Source: Cladochytrium replicatum
Taxonomy: Eukaryota; Chytridiomycota; Chytridiomycetes; Cladochytriales; Cladochytriaceae
Direction: 5' to 3'
Length of the DNA stretch: 53,375 nt
Assembly: GCA_025526935.1 (NCBI GenBank)
Contig: JAHLKD010000150.1
Coordinates: forward strand, 7,501 to 60,875
Within the stretch, counting starts at the first letter, position 1; every line of letters begins with the position of its first letter. Under the pieces are notes generated by a model. The model was given only the letters and a program-made list of their open reading frames with translations. It made no database searches and was not told the origin of the DNA. Positions 10,509 through 22,195 of the stretch are shown piece after piece. A program made the position numbers and the translations under genes.

Positions 10509-12509
10509 ATGAGCAGCGAAAAACAGGGAGCGCTCTCGGGCAACTTGCCAAAACTCTATGGACTGTGTCTGATCGCATTCGTCAACTCCGCTACCTACGG
10601 ATTCGACGGTAGTCTTATGAGCGGAATCAACGCCATGCCTCAGTACCTCAGCGTATGCCACTAAGAAGATCATGGAATATTGCTTTTATAACTCATTTAT
10701 GTTCTTTAGTACTTCGGTTTATCTGATACTGGTGTCTTGACTGGATTCATCATCTCGATCTACCAGATTGGTTTCATTGTCTCTCCTTTCTTCGGTGTGT
10801 ATAATAACTCATAAGAAGATATTGATGAGGATCTAACATTTGATTTTAGCTGGCCCTTTCGCCGACAAATATGGTCGCCGTGCTGGTATGGGATTCGGTT
10901 CGGGTATTCATCGTTGGTGCTGTCCTCGGTGCGACCAGTACGACAGTCGCTCAGTTCATGTGAGTGTCGGAACCCAGGCATCAAGTATTTCTATATCCTT
11001 ACTTTTGCTTTTCTTTGCTCTTAGTGTCTCGCGATTTATCCTTGGTTGCGGAATCTGCTTTGCCTCCGCCGCCGCTCCGTCGTGGGTTGCAGAGATCAGT
11101 CACCCAACTTACCGTGGAACCATTACAGGTGTCTACAACACTTTCTGGTGTATGTTTGCTCGGAGGATTGTAAACCCGTCGACTTACTCTTTCGATTCCG
11201 ATAGATGTTGGCAACATTCTTGCAACGTGGACCCTGTACCCGTGCTCTTACCTTGAGAGCGAGATCTCCTTCCGTCTTCCGGTAAGTCTTAAATAGAGCC
11301 AGGCGTACGCGAATTTAAAAGTTCGCGTTAAGATTGCTCTCAAGGTTTCTTTGGCCTGATCGTTGTTTCCTCCGTGTGGTTCATGCCCGAGTCACCCCGC
11401 TGGCTGATCAATAACGGAAAGTCTGAGGAAGCTCTCAAGATCCTCGTGCACTTCCACGGTGACGACGACCCCGACAGCGAGCTCGTCAAGCTCGAGTTTG
11501 AAGAGATGGTGGAAGCCGCCTCGAAGACCAAGGAGTCTCTATATGACTACCGTCCCCTCTTCGCTGATCGCCAAAACAGCTACCGTTCATGGCTCCTCAT
11601 TGCTGCCGCCGTGTTTGGTCAGATGAGTGGTAACGCTGTCATCAGCTACTTCATGCCTCAGGTGCACGCCCGTGATCAGTGCATCAAGCGAGCTGGTACT
11701 AACACCTTGAATTTAGATGCTTAAGCAAGCCGGTATCACCGACACTCACATGCAGCTCCTCTTGAACGCCATCAACTCCCTCATCTCTTTTGCCGCAGCG
11801 GTTACCGGTGACAGTCTCGTAGACGGAGTGGGACGCAGGAACCTCCTTCTGGTGCACGGGTCTCGCAACCGTTTGCTTAGCAGTCATTACCGGTGTCACC
11901 GCGACCGCTACCGACATAGCAGGCTCCGCAGTCGCTGTATTATTCATCTACCTCTTTGGTATTGTTTTCTCGTTCGGTTGGACTCCGATGCAAGTCCTTT
12001 ACCCCGTCGAAATTGGTACGCTTCTACTACTGTGATCAGATTTTTGATTGAAAAAGGTTGTCTAATGTATATATTCTATATAGTGCCGTACAAGAACCGC
12101 GCCAAGGGTATGGGTCTCAACAACCTTCTTGTCAACATCTGTGGTTTCTACTCGTCGTACTTCACACCCATCGCGATGGGCTCCATCGGCTGGAGGTTCT
12201 ACTTTGTCTACGTACGTACCTCAACATTTATGAGAAGCTTTTCGTGCTATTGATGTATTTGAAATTTTTCAGATCGCGTGGGACTTGATGGAGGTATTCG
12301 TGATCTGGAAGTTCTTCGTCGAGACAAAGGGCCGCACCCTTGAAGGTAAGGATACACCCTCTTTCTGTGAATATCCATGTGATATCATGGTTACTCTATC
12401 AGAACTCGATGCCATCTTCGACTCAGCCGATCCGGTAAAGGAATCTTTGAAGCCCGTCGCACGCGATGTTGTGGACTACACGGCAGTCGATGTCAAAGCC
12501 AAGCAGTAA
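10509..12509 (+). pseudogene. MFS sugar transporter with multiple frameshifts
   Basis: Fungal sugar-porter-family gene (hexose/lactose-permease-like, plasma membrane) with about nine exons. The start MSSEKQGALSGNLPKLYGL is followed by ATYGFDGSLMSGINAM (helix 1), FADKYGRRAG (the helix 2-3 GRR motif), RFILGCGICFASAAAPSWV, PESPRWL (sugar-porter signature), VDGVGRRN, PVEI/VPYKNRAKGMGL and FFVETKGRTLEE near the end. Splice sites are good throughout, but the frame breaks at about 10,899 (one extra base), at the 11,150-11,206 junction (a stop is created or bases are missing), at about 11,344 (one base missing) and at about 11,850 (one extra base). Neighbouring genes are intact, so I favour a young pseudogene over poor sequence, though base-calling errors would look the same. 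The last exon ends at a normal TAA. Confidence 0.75.
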
Positions 12510-12856
12510 GCTGGATGTAGCTGAGGGTCATGATATCGACTTGTCGTTTTTGGAATAACTATGTTTATCGCAATGTGAGATGAAGAGTATTTGAACGAAA
12601 TTGGTACCAATACAGATGCTCAACAAAACAATACAGTAATACAAAATTGAAAAAACAATTGTTTCTTTTTCTATTTATCCCACGAGGCTTTGACTCCCAG
12701 ATTTCTGACACCTTCGTCGGGGAGGTCCATTTTGCGTGTCGCGTCTCGGTGCTTCGAATCGAATCGAATCTGCTCTACGTGCGTGTTCGGTTGCTTTCTG
12801 GCATCGCGGAGTCTGATAAAGTCGTGATTTGGTCTAGTAACGGTGGAAAAGGGGTC
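12510..12856. other. Intergenic between sugar-transporter relic and nucleoporin gene
   Basis: Holds the 3' region of the transporter relic and the 5' region of the nucleoporin gene. The frame is open upstream of the nucleoporin ATG from 12,647 but contains no upstream in-frame ATG, which supports the start at 12,857. Confidence 0.5.
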
Positions 12857-15800
12857 ATGGAAGTGTTCGGCGCCGCTCTCCCCGGGTGGGCTGTTTCTCT
12901 ACTGGCACTTGCCCTTGTTGCGGTCGTCGGGAACACTGCGTTTACTTGGTGGAAGCGAGCTCAGCAGGAAAAACGCGCTCGTTTCTACGAGTCTCTAGGG
13001 TACGCCAATCGCAACCTATTCAATACGCTTGCTAAAGCTGATCGTCTCTTTAACAACAGACCGAAGAGGAAGATCGAACTCAGCGACAGACCACCTGCGT
13101 TAGCCTCTAAGCCGCGACAACCACAAAACTATGTGTCCCCACGGAGGAACGATTGGTTGGTCGGTCAGGAACGCCGTCCGCTGGGACCAGGCTGGAATGC
13201 TGGTATGCCAAACAACACAGCGTGGTTGATCATTTTTGATTTTTTTCTGTCGCTGTTATAGGATTTCAACCACATCTATCTGAGCCGACCAGACGTGCGC
13301 CGCATGTGCAGGAGCCTTTCCGTTCGGGTCCGTTAGAAAATTCACAGCCATCATCAATTGCCATGGGATACGGAGCGAATCCGAGAATACCTCCCAACCA
13401 TCCACCTAGATACTCACCGGAAAGATCACAGCCGAACGTTGAGCGGAACGATTCATTCAGCAGTTCGTTTAAATTCTTCCTTTCAGTTCCCTGTTAATCG
13501 CAATTCGCCTGTTAGATTTCACACCCGCTGCTTATCAGAGCACACCGCGGTTGAGACCAGATTATGTTGACAGTATGCCTGAATGTTTTATTTTAATCAT
13601 TGCAACTAACCATCGTTTTTCAGATATTCCATCTGCTCTTTTCGAAACGCCGAATATATACGCGAACAATCATTCTGCAAAACAGCCAGCGTCTACATCC
13701 CATGAATTTGAACCTCTGGGTCCGAGACCCTGGTTCGCGGATAATGTAAACGTTTCTTCTTACCAGCCGTTACCCCCCGGTTCCAGAAAAAGAATTTTCC
13801 TTGACGAAGTGCGTTTCAGCTGTTTCTTTGCACCAAAGACTTAACCTGCTTTTTCAGAACAATACGCAAGACCGCGACGAACTGCGAATTATTGAAACAG
13901 TTGAAGAGACGTCATCGCCTGTGCCTAAGCGTCGCCGAAGGCTTGTGGAGAACAACGAGGACCTGGATATGGAGATCGTTACAACGGAAGAATCGCTCGG
14001 TTCTTCCCGATCAGGGCGTCGAATTATTAAACGTGTTATAAAACGCAGAGTTAAGAAGCCGAGTACAAATCCTCAGCAGTCTCGTAGGACATCAGACAGG
14101 CAAGCAGATCGGCGTGGATTTGCTTCCACATCAGGTTCCGTTACTCCACAGACGGGAAAACGTAAATCGGCGGATCGTTACAGCTACGAGTACGAGGAGA
14201 ATGAAAATGAGGACGATGTGGATGAGTTGGACATGCCAGCTGGAGATGGATGGATTACTCGCTCTGCGTTGAAGTCAGGGAAGCGCTTGCGCACCGGAAA
14301 GGCTGCGGACGATAACGCCGAGTCCGACCTCCCTATATCATCCAAATCAAGCAGGAAGCGGGCGGCAGAGACTGGCAGTAGCGTAAGCTACCATCAAGAC
14401 ATTTGGGTGAACTTTTTAACGTCTCGTCTTCACAGACTAGCTCATTTACCAAAAGGAAGCCACAATTGGATGACGACGAAAGCGAACACGAAGAAGATGA
14501 GAAGGTAATTTCCAATCTGGCCAGAGGAAACAGAGATCTGACCAATAAGTACAGGCATCTTCTTCTGCACCACGATCACCTCCAAAATTGCAGGCTATTT
14601 CAACTGCTAAGGGTCGTGTCAAAGTCTCACAAACACCAAAGAAGGATTCTTCAATAGCAAATGGGCCAATCGACATGTTGAAGCCGCCGATGACAACCAA
14701 CGACGCTGATGAAACCATCCGCAAACTGATTTCTACGCCTAGCAAAACACCTTCGACAGAAAAGAAAAGTTTCAAGTTTGCATCAGATGATGGAAAGCCG
14801 AACGAAGTCAAATTGTTCAATGCCAGCTCGCCGCCGGACAGTGTAGGACGCACAAAAGGAATTAAATTCAATGCCGAAGAATCTGCAAGTCCCCTTGCTC
14901 CTGCTTCCAAGCCGACTTTCGAACTGCAAAGCACGTTGAACGAAAAGGGCAAGGAACCAGCAAAGTTGTGCTTCTCTTTGCCGATTGCAGCTTCAGAGGC
15001 GGCAGAGGCGACAGAACCAAATTCAACGTCCTCCGCCAGCGATGAAGCTTCGACGAAGATTGCGCCAGTTGCTGCCTTCGGAACTCCTACACCCGCAGCC
15101 CCATCATCTTTGAAGTTCGACTTCTTTAAGACTGGCAAGCTGCCCGAGCTGTCATCCACTCCCGCCGTGGCGTTCGTTCAAAAGGACGACTCAGCTTCGG
15201 CAACTGCAGCGGCGACTAGTGTTCCGGTTGGGTTCGGAACAAACCAAGTTGTCGCGTTTTCTTTCGGCGGACCGTCGGCGGATTCTGCGAACAGCACACT
15301 TTCTAAGCCCGTTGTCTCCGAGACCACAGAAGCGAAGCCAGCAGCAGCCGCGGCTACCACGACAGTTGATGCAAAACCGGCCTTCCCTTCTTTCACATTT
15401 GGTGGTGCAACCGCCTCTGGTCTCTCCTTTGGGGTTAAGCCCACAGACTCTCCCACAGAAAAACCACCGGCTTCTCCTACTACCATATCTGAGGCTCTTA
15501 GGTTGAGCTTCAGTTTGCCCAATACGGGTACCGCTGCTCCACCTGCACCAGCGTCAGTTACCGGGACTTCGGCGACTTCGGCGACTTCGACCGCACTTGC
15601 GCCAGGGCTCAACTTCAGCATGAGTGGCGGGTTTGGATTGTCAGGCTCATCTGACCCTGCTGCTATCACGAGCGTACCTGCCCCAGCGTTCTCAACTGGT
15701 ACTGGCGCATCGACTAGTGGTGGGCTCAAATTTGGAGCATCCGCGACCCAAGCGTCGTCCGCTCCTGTGTCCAGTTCGCTCTCGTTTGCAGCCCCTGCCG

Positions 15801-17020
15801 CATCTACAACAACCCCGAGTTTTGGATTTGGTGCGCCTGCTTCGGGAACCGCTGGACAACCTGCGACATCAGGTTTTTCATTTGGTGCGTCGACCGGCGT
15901 TGTGACATCAACTCCTGCTGTTCCAAGCTTCTTGAGTCAGGCGAATGGCACTTCAGCAGGCTTTGGGACTCCCACGCCTGTGGCCGCAGGAGCTGCCGCA
16001 TCTGCTGTTTATTCGTTTGGTCAACCACCTCCGGCATCAGCGGTGTCAGGTGGGTTCGGATTGACAGCACCGGGGGCGGCTCCCTCATTCAACTTCCCTG
16101 GAACGCAAGCAACCACCACCCCAGCTGCCCCATCTTTGGGCTTCGGCACATCTGGATCAGGTGCATCCCAGAGTTCATCAAAGTCGGGTTTCAACTTTGC
16201 TGGTGGAGCAACAAGCTCCGCTCCAGCGCAAAAAGGTGCCACATCGTCGTTCAGTTTTGGTGCATCCGCACCACCGGCATCTCAACCAGCTCCGGGCACC
16301 CCCAGTACGGCATTCACGTTTGGAACCGGCGCACCTTCGTCCTTCGGAGTGTCCACGTCTCAACCGTCATTCGGAGCCGCCACAAGCTCCAGTGGCTTCT
16401 CCTTTGGACAGACTTCTGTCACAAGTACTGCACCAGCTTTCAACGCGCCGGCCACATCCAAGCCTTCATTCACTGCCCCCAGCGCCGGCGCGCCCAATAC
16501 AGGATTGCAATCATCGTTTTCCGGGTCGGCGGCTGGAGCTGCAGCGCCCGCCCAGCAGGGCTTTTCATTTGGAGGATCTTCGTTTGGTGCCGGACAGCCC
16601 CCGAAGCTGCCACAGCAGTCTGGATTCTCATTCGGGCAACAAAGTGGTACACCTGCATTCCAACAACCGCAGCAGCAAACCGCCCCAGCGTTTGGAGCTG
16701 GGAGCGCAGGTGGGTCCGCCGGATTCCAATTTGGCACGTCTAGCGCAACTGATGGAGGAGGCACCGCGCCGTTCAAGTTTGGCGCTGCCTCCGCGGCAGG
16801 TGGAGGCGGAACCGGATTTTCTTTTGGCCAGTTGAACTCACGTGGGCCAGGTGGATCAGCAGCCTCCGGACCTTTCAGTTTCAGCGCTGGGTCCTCGGGA
16901 GGCGGTGGAAGCGGTGCGTTTGTCCCGCCGTCGGCGAGTGGTGGAGAATCGTTAAAGCTGGGAAGGAAGATATTGCCACAACCAAAGGCGCGAAAGAGGC
17001 TTCCGATGCCTCCGCGTTGA
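12857..17020 (+). CDS. Membrane-anchored FG-repeat nucleoporin (POM121-like architecture)
   Basis: Seven exons: 12857-13202, 13262-13462, 13516-13572, 13624-13808, 13858-14382, 14436-14504 and 14555-17020; 3849 nt, 1282 aa. Residues 1-32 form a short lumenal tail and one hydrophobic span (VSLLALALVAVVGNTAFTWW) followed at once by basic residues (KRAQQEKRARF), as in a single-pass membrane protein. The middle is disordered with strong nuclear-localisation-type clusters (PKRRRRL; RRIIKRVIKRRVKK near residues 305-320) and acidic patches. From about residue 630 to 1250 it is rich in FG dipeptides (GFSFG, FSFG, SFG) spaced by Ser/Thr/Ala/Gly/Pro, the transport-factor-binding mesh of the nuclear pore. 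The C-terminus is basic (KILPQPKARKRLPMPPR). This order (membrane span, NLS, FG) is that of vertebrate POM121. The FG nature is certain; orthology to POM121 is not. All introns keep frame. Confidence 0.88.
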
Positions 17021-17083
17021 CGATAAAGAACTGATGATGGAAAGAAAGAATGATAATGTGTTGATGTGAAAAGCGAAATACAA

Positions 17084-17090
17084 AAGGAAT
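17084..17090 (+). repeat. Candidate target-site duplication, left copy
   Basis: AAGGAAT lies just before LINE copy 1 and recurs at 21847-21853 just after its 3' end. Seven bases is short for a non-LTR duplication, so chance is possible. Confidence 0.45.
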
Positions 17091-17263
17091 GCATGAACAA
17101 GCACGCCTGCGCAGCCGCATGCCGCGCCGCCCGCCACACACCCTCCAAAATTTTCATCTTCTGGCCATGCTCGCTTCCGTGCTCCCTCTGTGTCCCACCC
17201 TCGCGCCCCTCAGGAAATTATTCCTGACTCTCAGCCCAGCAACTTTGATGGAGAAAATTTTCT

Positions 17264-18474
17264 GTGGCAGATGAAGTGAATTCTCCTCGCAAATCACGTG
17301 ACCACCGATCACATGACCAAGCATCATCCACTTCAGAACCAGCTCGAATTAGAGGAAGATCCCCCGCAAGTGTCGTTGTTCACATGAATGATACAGTCGA
17401 AATGTCACTTACCATTGCTGATGCTGATCCCAAAGGGAAACGTCAAGCCTCAAAATCACCCCCGACTCGCCGACCTGCCTCTCGTGCCAGGGTCGAGAAG
17501 AATGCCTCTGCAGCTGATCATGCTACCTCTCCCTTGCCTACTCCTCGTGACCGATTCTTGGATGCTCTGCATATGCTGGCCCCTGCTCAAACTTCTGGAT
17601 CTCATCCATTAGTGATGTCTGCTTTCACTCGTGCAATGCAATTTCTCCCAGTATTGGAACCAGAGACTGAGGCTGCCTTCTTTGCTGCATTGACTATTGC
17701 TGTAGTTCCGTTGGTTGAAACTATCAGCTGCCCTCCTGCTGCTGTCTCTGCCGTGCCTTCCTATGCTCAAGTTGCGAGGCTAGCCGACTGCCACCTGCCC
17801 CTGCTACTCGCAATCCTGGGCCTTTCAGCACTGCAAAATTTGCCTCTCGTGCATCAAATGCTATTGTTTGTATTGAAGCTGCCGAAGCTGATGCTCAACC
17901 CACCCTTTATCGCTCAGTGGTTGCTGGAGTGGAACCCCTATCTCGCAGATCACTACGGCCACCCAGATTGGTGATTGATTACCCGGCTGAGTCACCAATT
18001 TTGATCAATCCTTCTCAGCCTGTTCGTGATGGTGCTGCTGGTTTTGCTAATGTGAGGCTTAAGGAAATTAGTCGTCAGCCACTTAATCAGCTCCGCACTC
18101 TGATTAATCGAATTTCTGGAAACCCTCAATTTTCGCGTGACATTCGCCATATTAGTTTTATTGGGCGTAACACTGCTGAGTTTATTTGCACTTCTGACTG
18201 TGCTGACAAGCTCCGCAAGGACATTTTTCCAGGTGATGAGGTGCCCGTTGATCGTTTTGACCCTGGGCAGCTTCGTTCTGGGTCTGTTCAATCACTTGAG
18301 CAACGTCAAGTTGCTGTAGCAAAGGCTGTTCACAAAAGATTTGCTCACCTCTTGCGAATTACTCATGATCCTGCAGTTTTTCATTATCTTCGTTCTAATC
18401 TTCCTGCTGCAGACTTTGAAGCTACTGTTTCTTTAGCCCGTTCTTCGCGTTCTGAACCTACATCTCGCAATTAA
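17264..18474 (+). pseudogene. LINE copy 1 ORF1 (gag-like), frameshifted
   Basis: ORF1 protein of the LINE, presumably the RNA-binding partner needed for retrotransposition. The N-terminal part is Ser/Arg-rich and disordered; the C-terminal part contains IRHISFIGRNTAEFICTSD followed by ADKLRKDIFPGDE, a domain also seen in the ORF1-only elements of this window. The frame shifts near 17,750-17,800, where one base present in copy 2 is missing, so the two halves read in different frames. The stop codon TAA overlaps the ATG of ORF2 (TAATG at 18,472-18,476). Confidence 0.8.
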
Positions 18475-21400
18475 TGTGGACTTTTCGTTCTGGAACCTTC
18501 AACTGTAGAGGTTTGCCTCTGGATTTTTCAGATTTACTTGCTTGGCTTGTTACTCATCAGCTTGATTTTTTAGTTTTAACAGAAACTCATCAGTTAACTT
18601 TAGACAGTGTTTCCTCAGAGTATTTGTTGTTTGATTCTCGTCCTCCACCAGACGCTCCTTTGGCATCTGGTGTTGCTCTTCTTATTAACCCACATCGTTG
18701 CAGTACTTATCAATTTAGGTTGATTGCATCAGTTCCTTCTGGGTTTGGTTTGTGGTTTAGGTTTCGTCAGGTCGTGATTGGTGGATTTTATTTTCCCCCA
18801 CGTTGGACTGCGGAGGACTGTTTGGGTGCATTATCTGATTTTCCTCAATTTGTTTCGAATTCGGATACACCAGTAGTTTTGATGGGTGACTTCAATTTTA
18901 GAACTCAGAGCACTGGTGATCATGTTACTAATGCCCGTGCCAGAGCACTTCTTCCTTTTTTTACAGCCCACTCACTTTCATTGGTTGTCCCAGCTTCTTC
19001 TTCAGCTCGCCGCCCAACTTTTCGTTCCCACTTAGGGAGTTCAATTATTGATTTGTTTTTTGCTTCTACTTATGTGACAGCTTCCTCTTATTTAGTGCAT
19101 GATCAACCCCAGTCTATGGCTCCACATCCTTCAGACCATTTTGCAGTGACCTGTTCATTTTCTTTAGCTGGCCCAGATCCTCGGGCCACTGTGCCTCCTC
19201 CTCTACCTTCTTGGAATCTCCGATTGTTAAAGGATGAAGTTATTCGTAAGTCGCACAGAGAAACTGCTAAGATTCTGCTTCCTCCAACATCAGAGGCGCT
19301 AACAGCAGCATTGGAACTACTTCAGGTCCCTGTGGGGACTTCTCTTTCTCATGCAGTGGCTCAGGGAGCAATCGATTCAGCATTTCAAATTATAGTTGGT
19401 TTTTATGAGGCAGCAGCAGTTCTGACATTGGGACCCCCAACACCTCGTCGTAGATCACCAGCGACCACTCCTTTGCCCCCTGAGATTGCTTTGTTGCATA
19501 GTAAGGCTCGTTCAGCATTCCGTGACTATTATTCCCTCTTGCACCACAATTCTTCTGACCCTCTTCTTCCTTTTCTAAGAACCCGCCAATGTGATAGTCA
19601 CAAAGCATTCAAATCAGCTCTGAGATCACACAGGCGTAAGACAAAAGCAAATTTTTTTGATGACCCTAGTTCTTTATCAGTGCCTTCTCTTCTGAAACAT
19701 GTGTCACATGCTCGGCGCTGTGCTAACTTTCGTACATCAGCTAATGGTTTAGATTTCGATCCTCAGTCTTTAGCCAAATGTGCTGATCATTTTGCTAGTG
19801 TCCACAATGCTCAGGCTGCTGACCCGGTTTCCCCTTCAATTGTTCTGTGTGATTTTCAGCTGCCATTGGATGTTGAAGCTTTGTTCTAGCTATTAGGGAA
19901 TGCCCTTTGGAGTCTGTCTCAGGTCATGATCGTCTGCCTGCAGAGCTTTATCGCCCTATTTCAGCTATTCTTGCTCCATTGTTCTTGCAGCTTTCTCAGT
20001 CTATTTTTCGCAGTAGTCTTACACCCACTTCATGGAATCTTGGGCTTTTGCACCCAGTTTGGAAGCAACGTGGTACGCTTGGTGACATTACTAATTATCG
20101 CCCCATTACTCTTTCGTGTGTTGCCCGAAAAATTTTTGAGCGAGCTTGTTGCCACATCTTTATTCTGCTATCACGTCTCAACGCCCACTTGATGCTGCCC
20201 AAGCGGGATTTCAGTCACACCGCTCGGGAATGGAATGTGTTTTTGGTCTTCAGGCATGTATCTCCCGTGCGTCTAATGCCAAGGTTCCTTGGGTTGCTGG
20301 TTTTTTAGATATTCAAGCAGCTTATGACACCACAAATCGTGCAATTCTTTGGGCTGAGCTTCTTTCTAGGGGAGTACCGTTGCCATTTGTTTTTGTTTTG
20401 AAGTCTCTGTTTGATTTTTGTTCTTCCAGAGTGGTTGTTGCAAATTGTTTTTCAGATGCTTTTGATTTGTTTAGAGGTTTGTTTCAAGGTTCTGTTCTCA
20501 GTCCACTTCTCTATATCACTTTTCTTGATCCTCTACCTGGGCTCCTCCGACCATTTGCCCCACCTATAACACTCTTTCATCCTGCCAAACCACGATATAA
20601 TTCTTTTTTATTTTCCAGATGATTTGGCCTTGTTTGCACTTACTTTGGATGCTATGCAGGCTCTTCTCTCTGTTTGTGACCAGTTTGCCCAAGCTCGTGG
20701 TTTTTCTTTTGCTCCTTTGAAGTCTGTGATTCTCACAAGAATTCCTATTCCTGCTAATTTGCCTTTGCTTCTTCATGGTCAAACTCTGCAAGCCTTCATT
20801 TCGTTATCTGGGTTGCTTTTTTGGAGATACTGGATTTGATGTTTCACTGACTATTTCCCATCAACTTGCCATAGCACGTGCAGCTCCTTTTGCTTTGCTT
20901 TCTTTTTCCAGGATGTTTGGTTCTCATTCTCTGGTTGTGGTTTGTCATTTATTTTTGTCTTTTATGCGACCTACACTTGAATTTGGTTTTATGTTATTCT
21001 TCCCTCTGTTGCTGTTTGCAAACCAGTTCGGACTTTTATCCACCAAAGTTTGTGTCGATTTCTTCGCCTTTCATTACCACGTCAATTGCTGGGGTTTTGC
21101 TGTTTTTTAAGTTTCCTGACCTTCAGTTTCGGCTTCAATATCTGCAGTTTCAGATGTTTCAACGTTGGTTGGATGATGATCCCCCTGATATGGTTCACTC
21201 TATGTTGTCATTCTTTCTTCCCAGGGAAAGCACTTTTGTTGTTCTCCTGTCGCTTTCAACAATCACTTCCTCTTCCAGGCTGCAAATGTTGTAGTTCCCA
21301 AAACTTCTAATGTTATCGCAAATCACTTTCACCAAGTAGCCTCATCTGCCTATGGTTCTATAGCTGCTAGCTTTGCTCCCCTTGCATCTGTCCACGCTCA

Positions 21401-21770
21401 TGCGCTAGCAATTGCTCCTCCATGCTTCCCTATTTCGTCAATCTTGAGGCTTCTGCAGTATCGCCTTGGACGTTTGTTTTATCACCCCCGCAAGCAGTGT
21501 TGTCGCTGCCGCACTGCAACACTCTCTAGATCTCATGTTTCAGAATGTTTGCGTCTTGACCTATTGTTGCCTCCTGTTCCTGTTCCTGTTTTACAACTTC
21601 CGATTGATGTTGCAATTGATAGCCTTTGTCCACTTCGCATTGTTAACCCAGCGAATCTTGCACCATGGTATCTTGTTTTTTGTTGCCTTCATAAGATGAG
21701 TTTACATTCTCTGTTTTGCTTTGTTGCTTTTCCTTATGCTGCGCGCCCTTCCCTATGTGCTGGTCCATGA
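18474..21770 (+). pseudogene. LINE copy 1 ORF2 (endonuclease + reverse transcriptase), frameshifted
   Basis: The first 471 codons are open: an APE-type endonuclease with FNCRG, LVLTETH, LMGDFNFRTQS and PSDHFAV, the expected metal-binding and catalytic motifs. Then a one-base deletion (near 19,881) stops the frame. Reverse-transcriptase pieces follow in other frames: YRPITLSCVARKIFE, AQAGFQSHRSGMEC, AGFLDIQAAYDT and GLFQGSVLSPLLY. At the catalytic FADD box this copy reads TTTTCCAGATGAT, which destroys the box and shifts the frame. The C-terminal Cys/His finger region is partly kept. It cannot make an active ORF2 protein. Confidence 0.85.
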
Positions 21771-21846
21771 CCATCTTGTAAGGCACTGTCGGTGTTGTTT
21801 TTTGTTATGCATTGTATGTGCAAAATAATAAATAATGTTGTTAAAT

Positions 21847-21853
21847 AAGGAAT
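21847..21853 (+). repeat. Candidate target-site duplication, right copy
   Basis: AAGGAAT directly after LINE copy 1, matching 17084-17090. Confidence 0.45.
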
Positions 21854-21900
21854 AAAGTACATATTGTAATTAAAACAATAGTTAGAAACATAGAAAGACT

Positions 21901-21992
21901 AGTGCTGGTTTGTTACCATTTTGTAAGGCATGTTGGATGTTGTTTATTGCTTGTTATTTATGTGCAAAATAAATACATAATGTTGTGCAAAA
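21901..21992 (+). mobile_element. Older LINE 3'-tail fragment
   Basis: TGCTGGTTTGTTACCATTTT followed by TGTAAGGCATGTTGGATG and ATGTGCAAAATAAATACATA aligns along its length with the 3' tail of the LINE but is clearly diverged. It is an older truncated insertion on the same strand, immediately beside copy 1. Confidence 0.65.
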
Positions 21993-22195
21993 GAAAAGTT
22001 GAGTGACGGCTATACTAAGCAAGCATAGTTTATTCGTAAACAATGGTGTTTCTTCTTTCGGAAGCGATTTGAACAATATTCACATAATAATTGATTTATT
22101 CTTAATCAAAAGTCTAGATGTACGGAACAGATATGAACAAATATGAGTTGCAAGCGCAAAAACCACAACATTTATGACCGCCAATCGATTGCTTA

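Larger units (their letters stand above)
17091..21846 (+). mobile_element. Non-LTR retrotransposon (LINE) copy 1, defective
   Basis: Two-ORF LINE of about 4.76 kb inserted about 70 bp after the nucleoporin stop codon, same strand. It is very close to copy 2 (36,705-41,690) along its length. Differences include a shortened 5' GC-rich leader, an internal deletion joining CATAAGAT to GAGTTTACATT near 21,700 (removing the last part of ORF2 and the 3'-UTR hairpin found in copy 2), and several one-base indels. The 3' end is the family tail (TGCTGGTCCATGACCATC ... ATGTGCAAAATAATAAAT) without a long poly(A). AAGGAAT flanks both sides. Confidence 0.9.

Noticed and set aside
15178-17157. Long minus-strand open frames (183 and 265 codons) opposite the FG exon
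   Set aside because: They are Pro/Ala-rich shadows of the Gly/Ser/Ala/Thr-biased FG repeats and have no family features; the plus frame is the coherent one.
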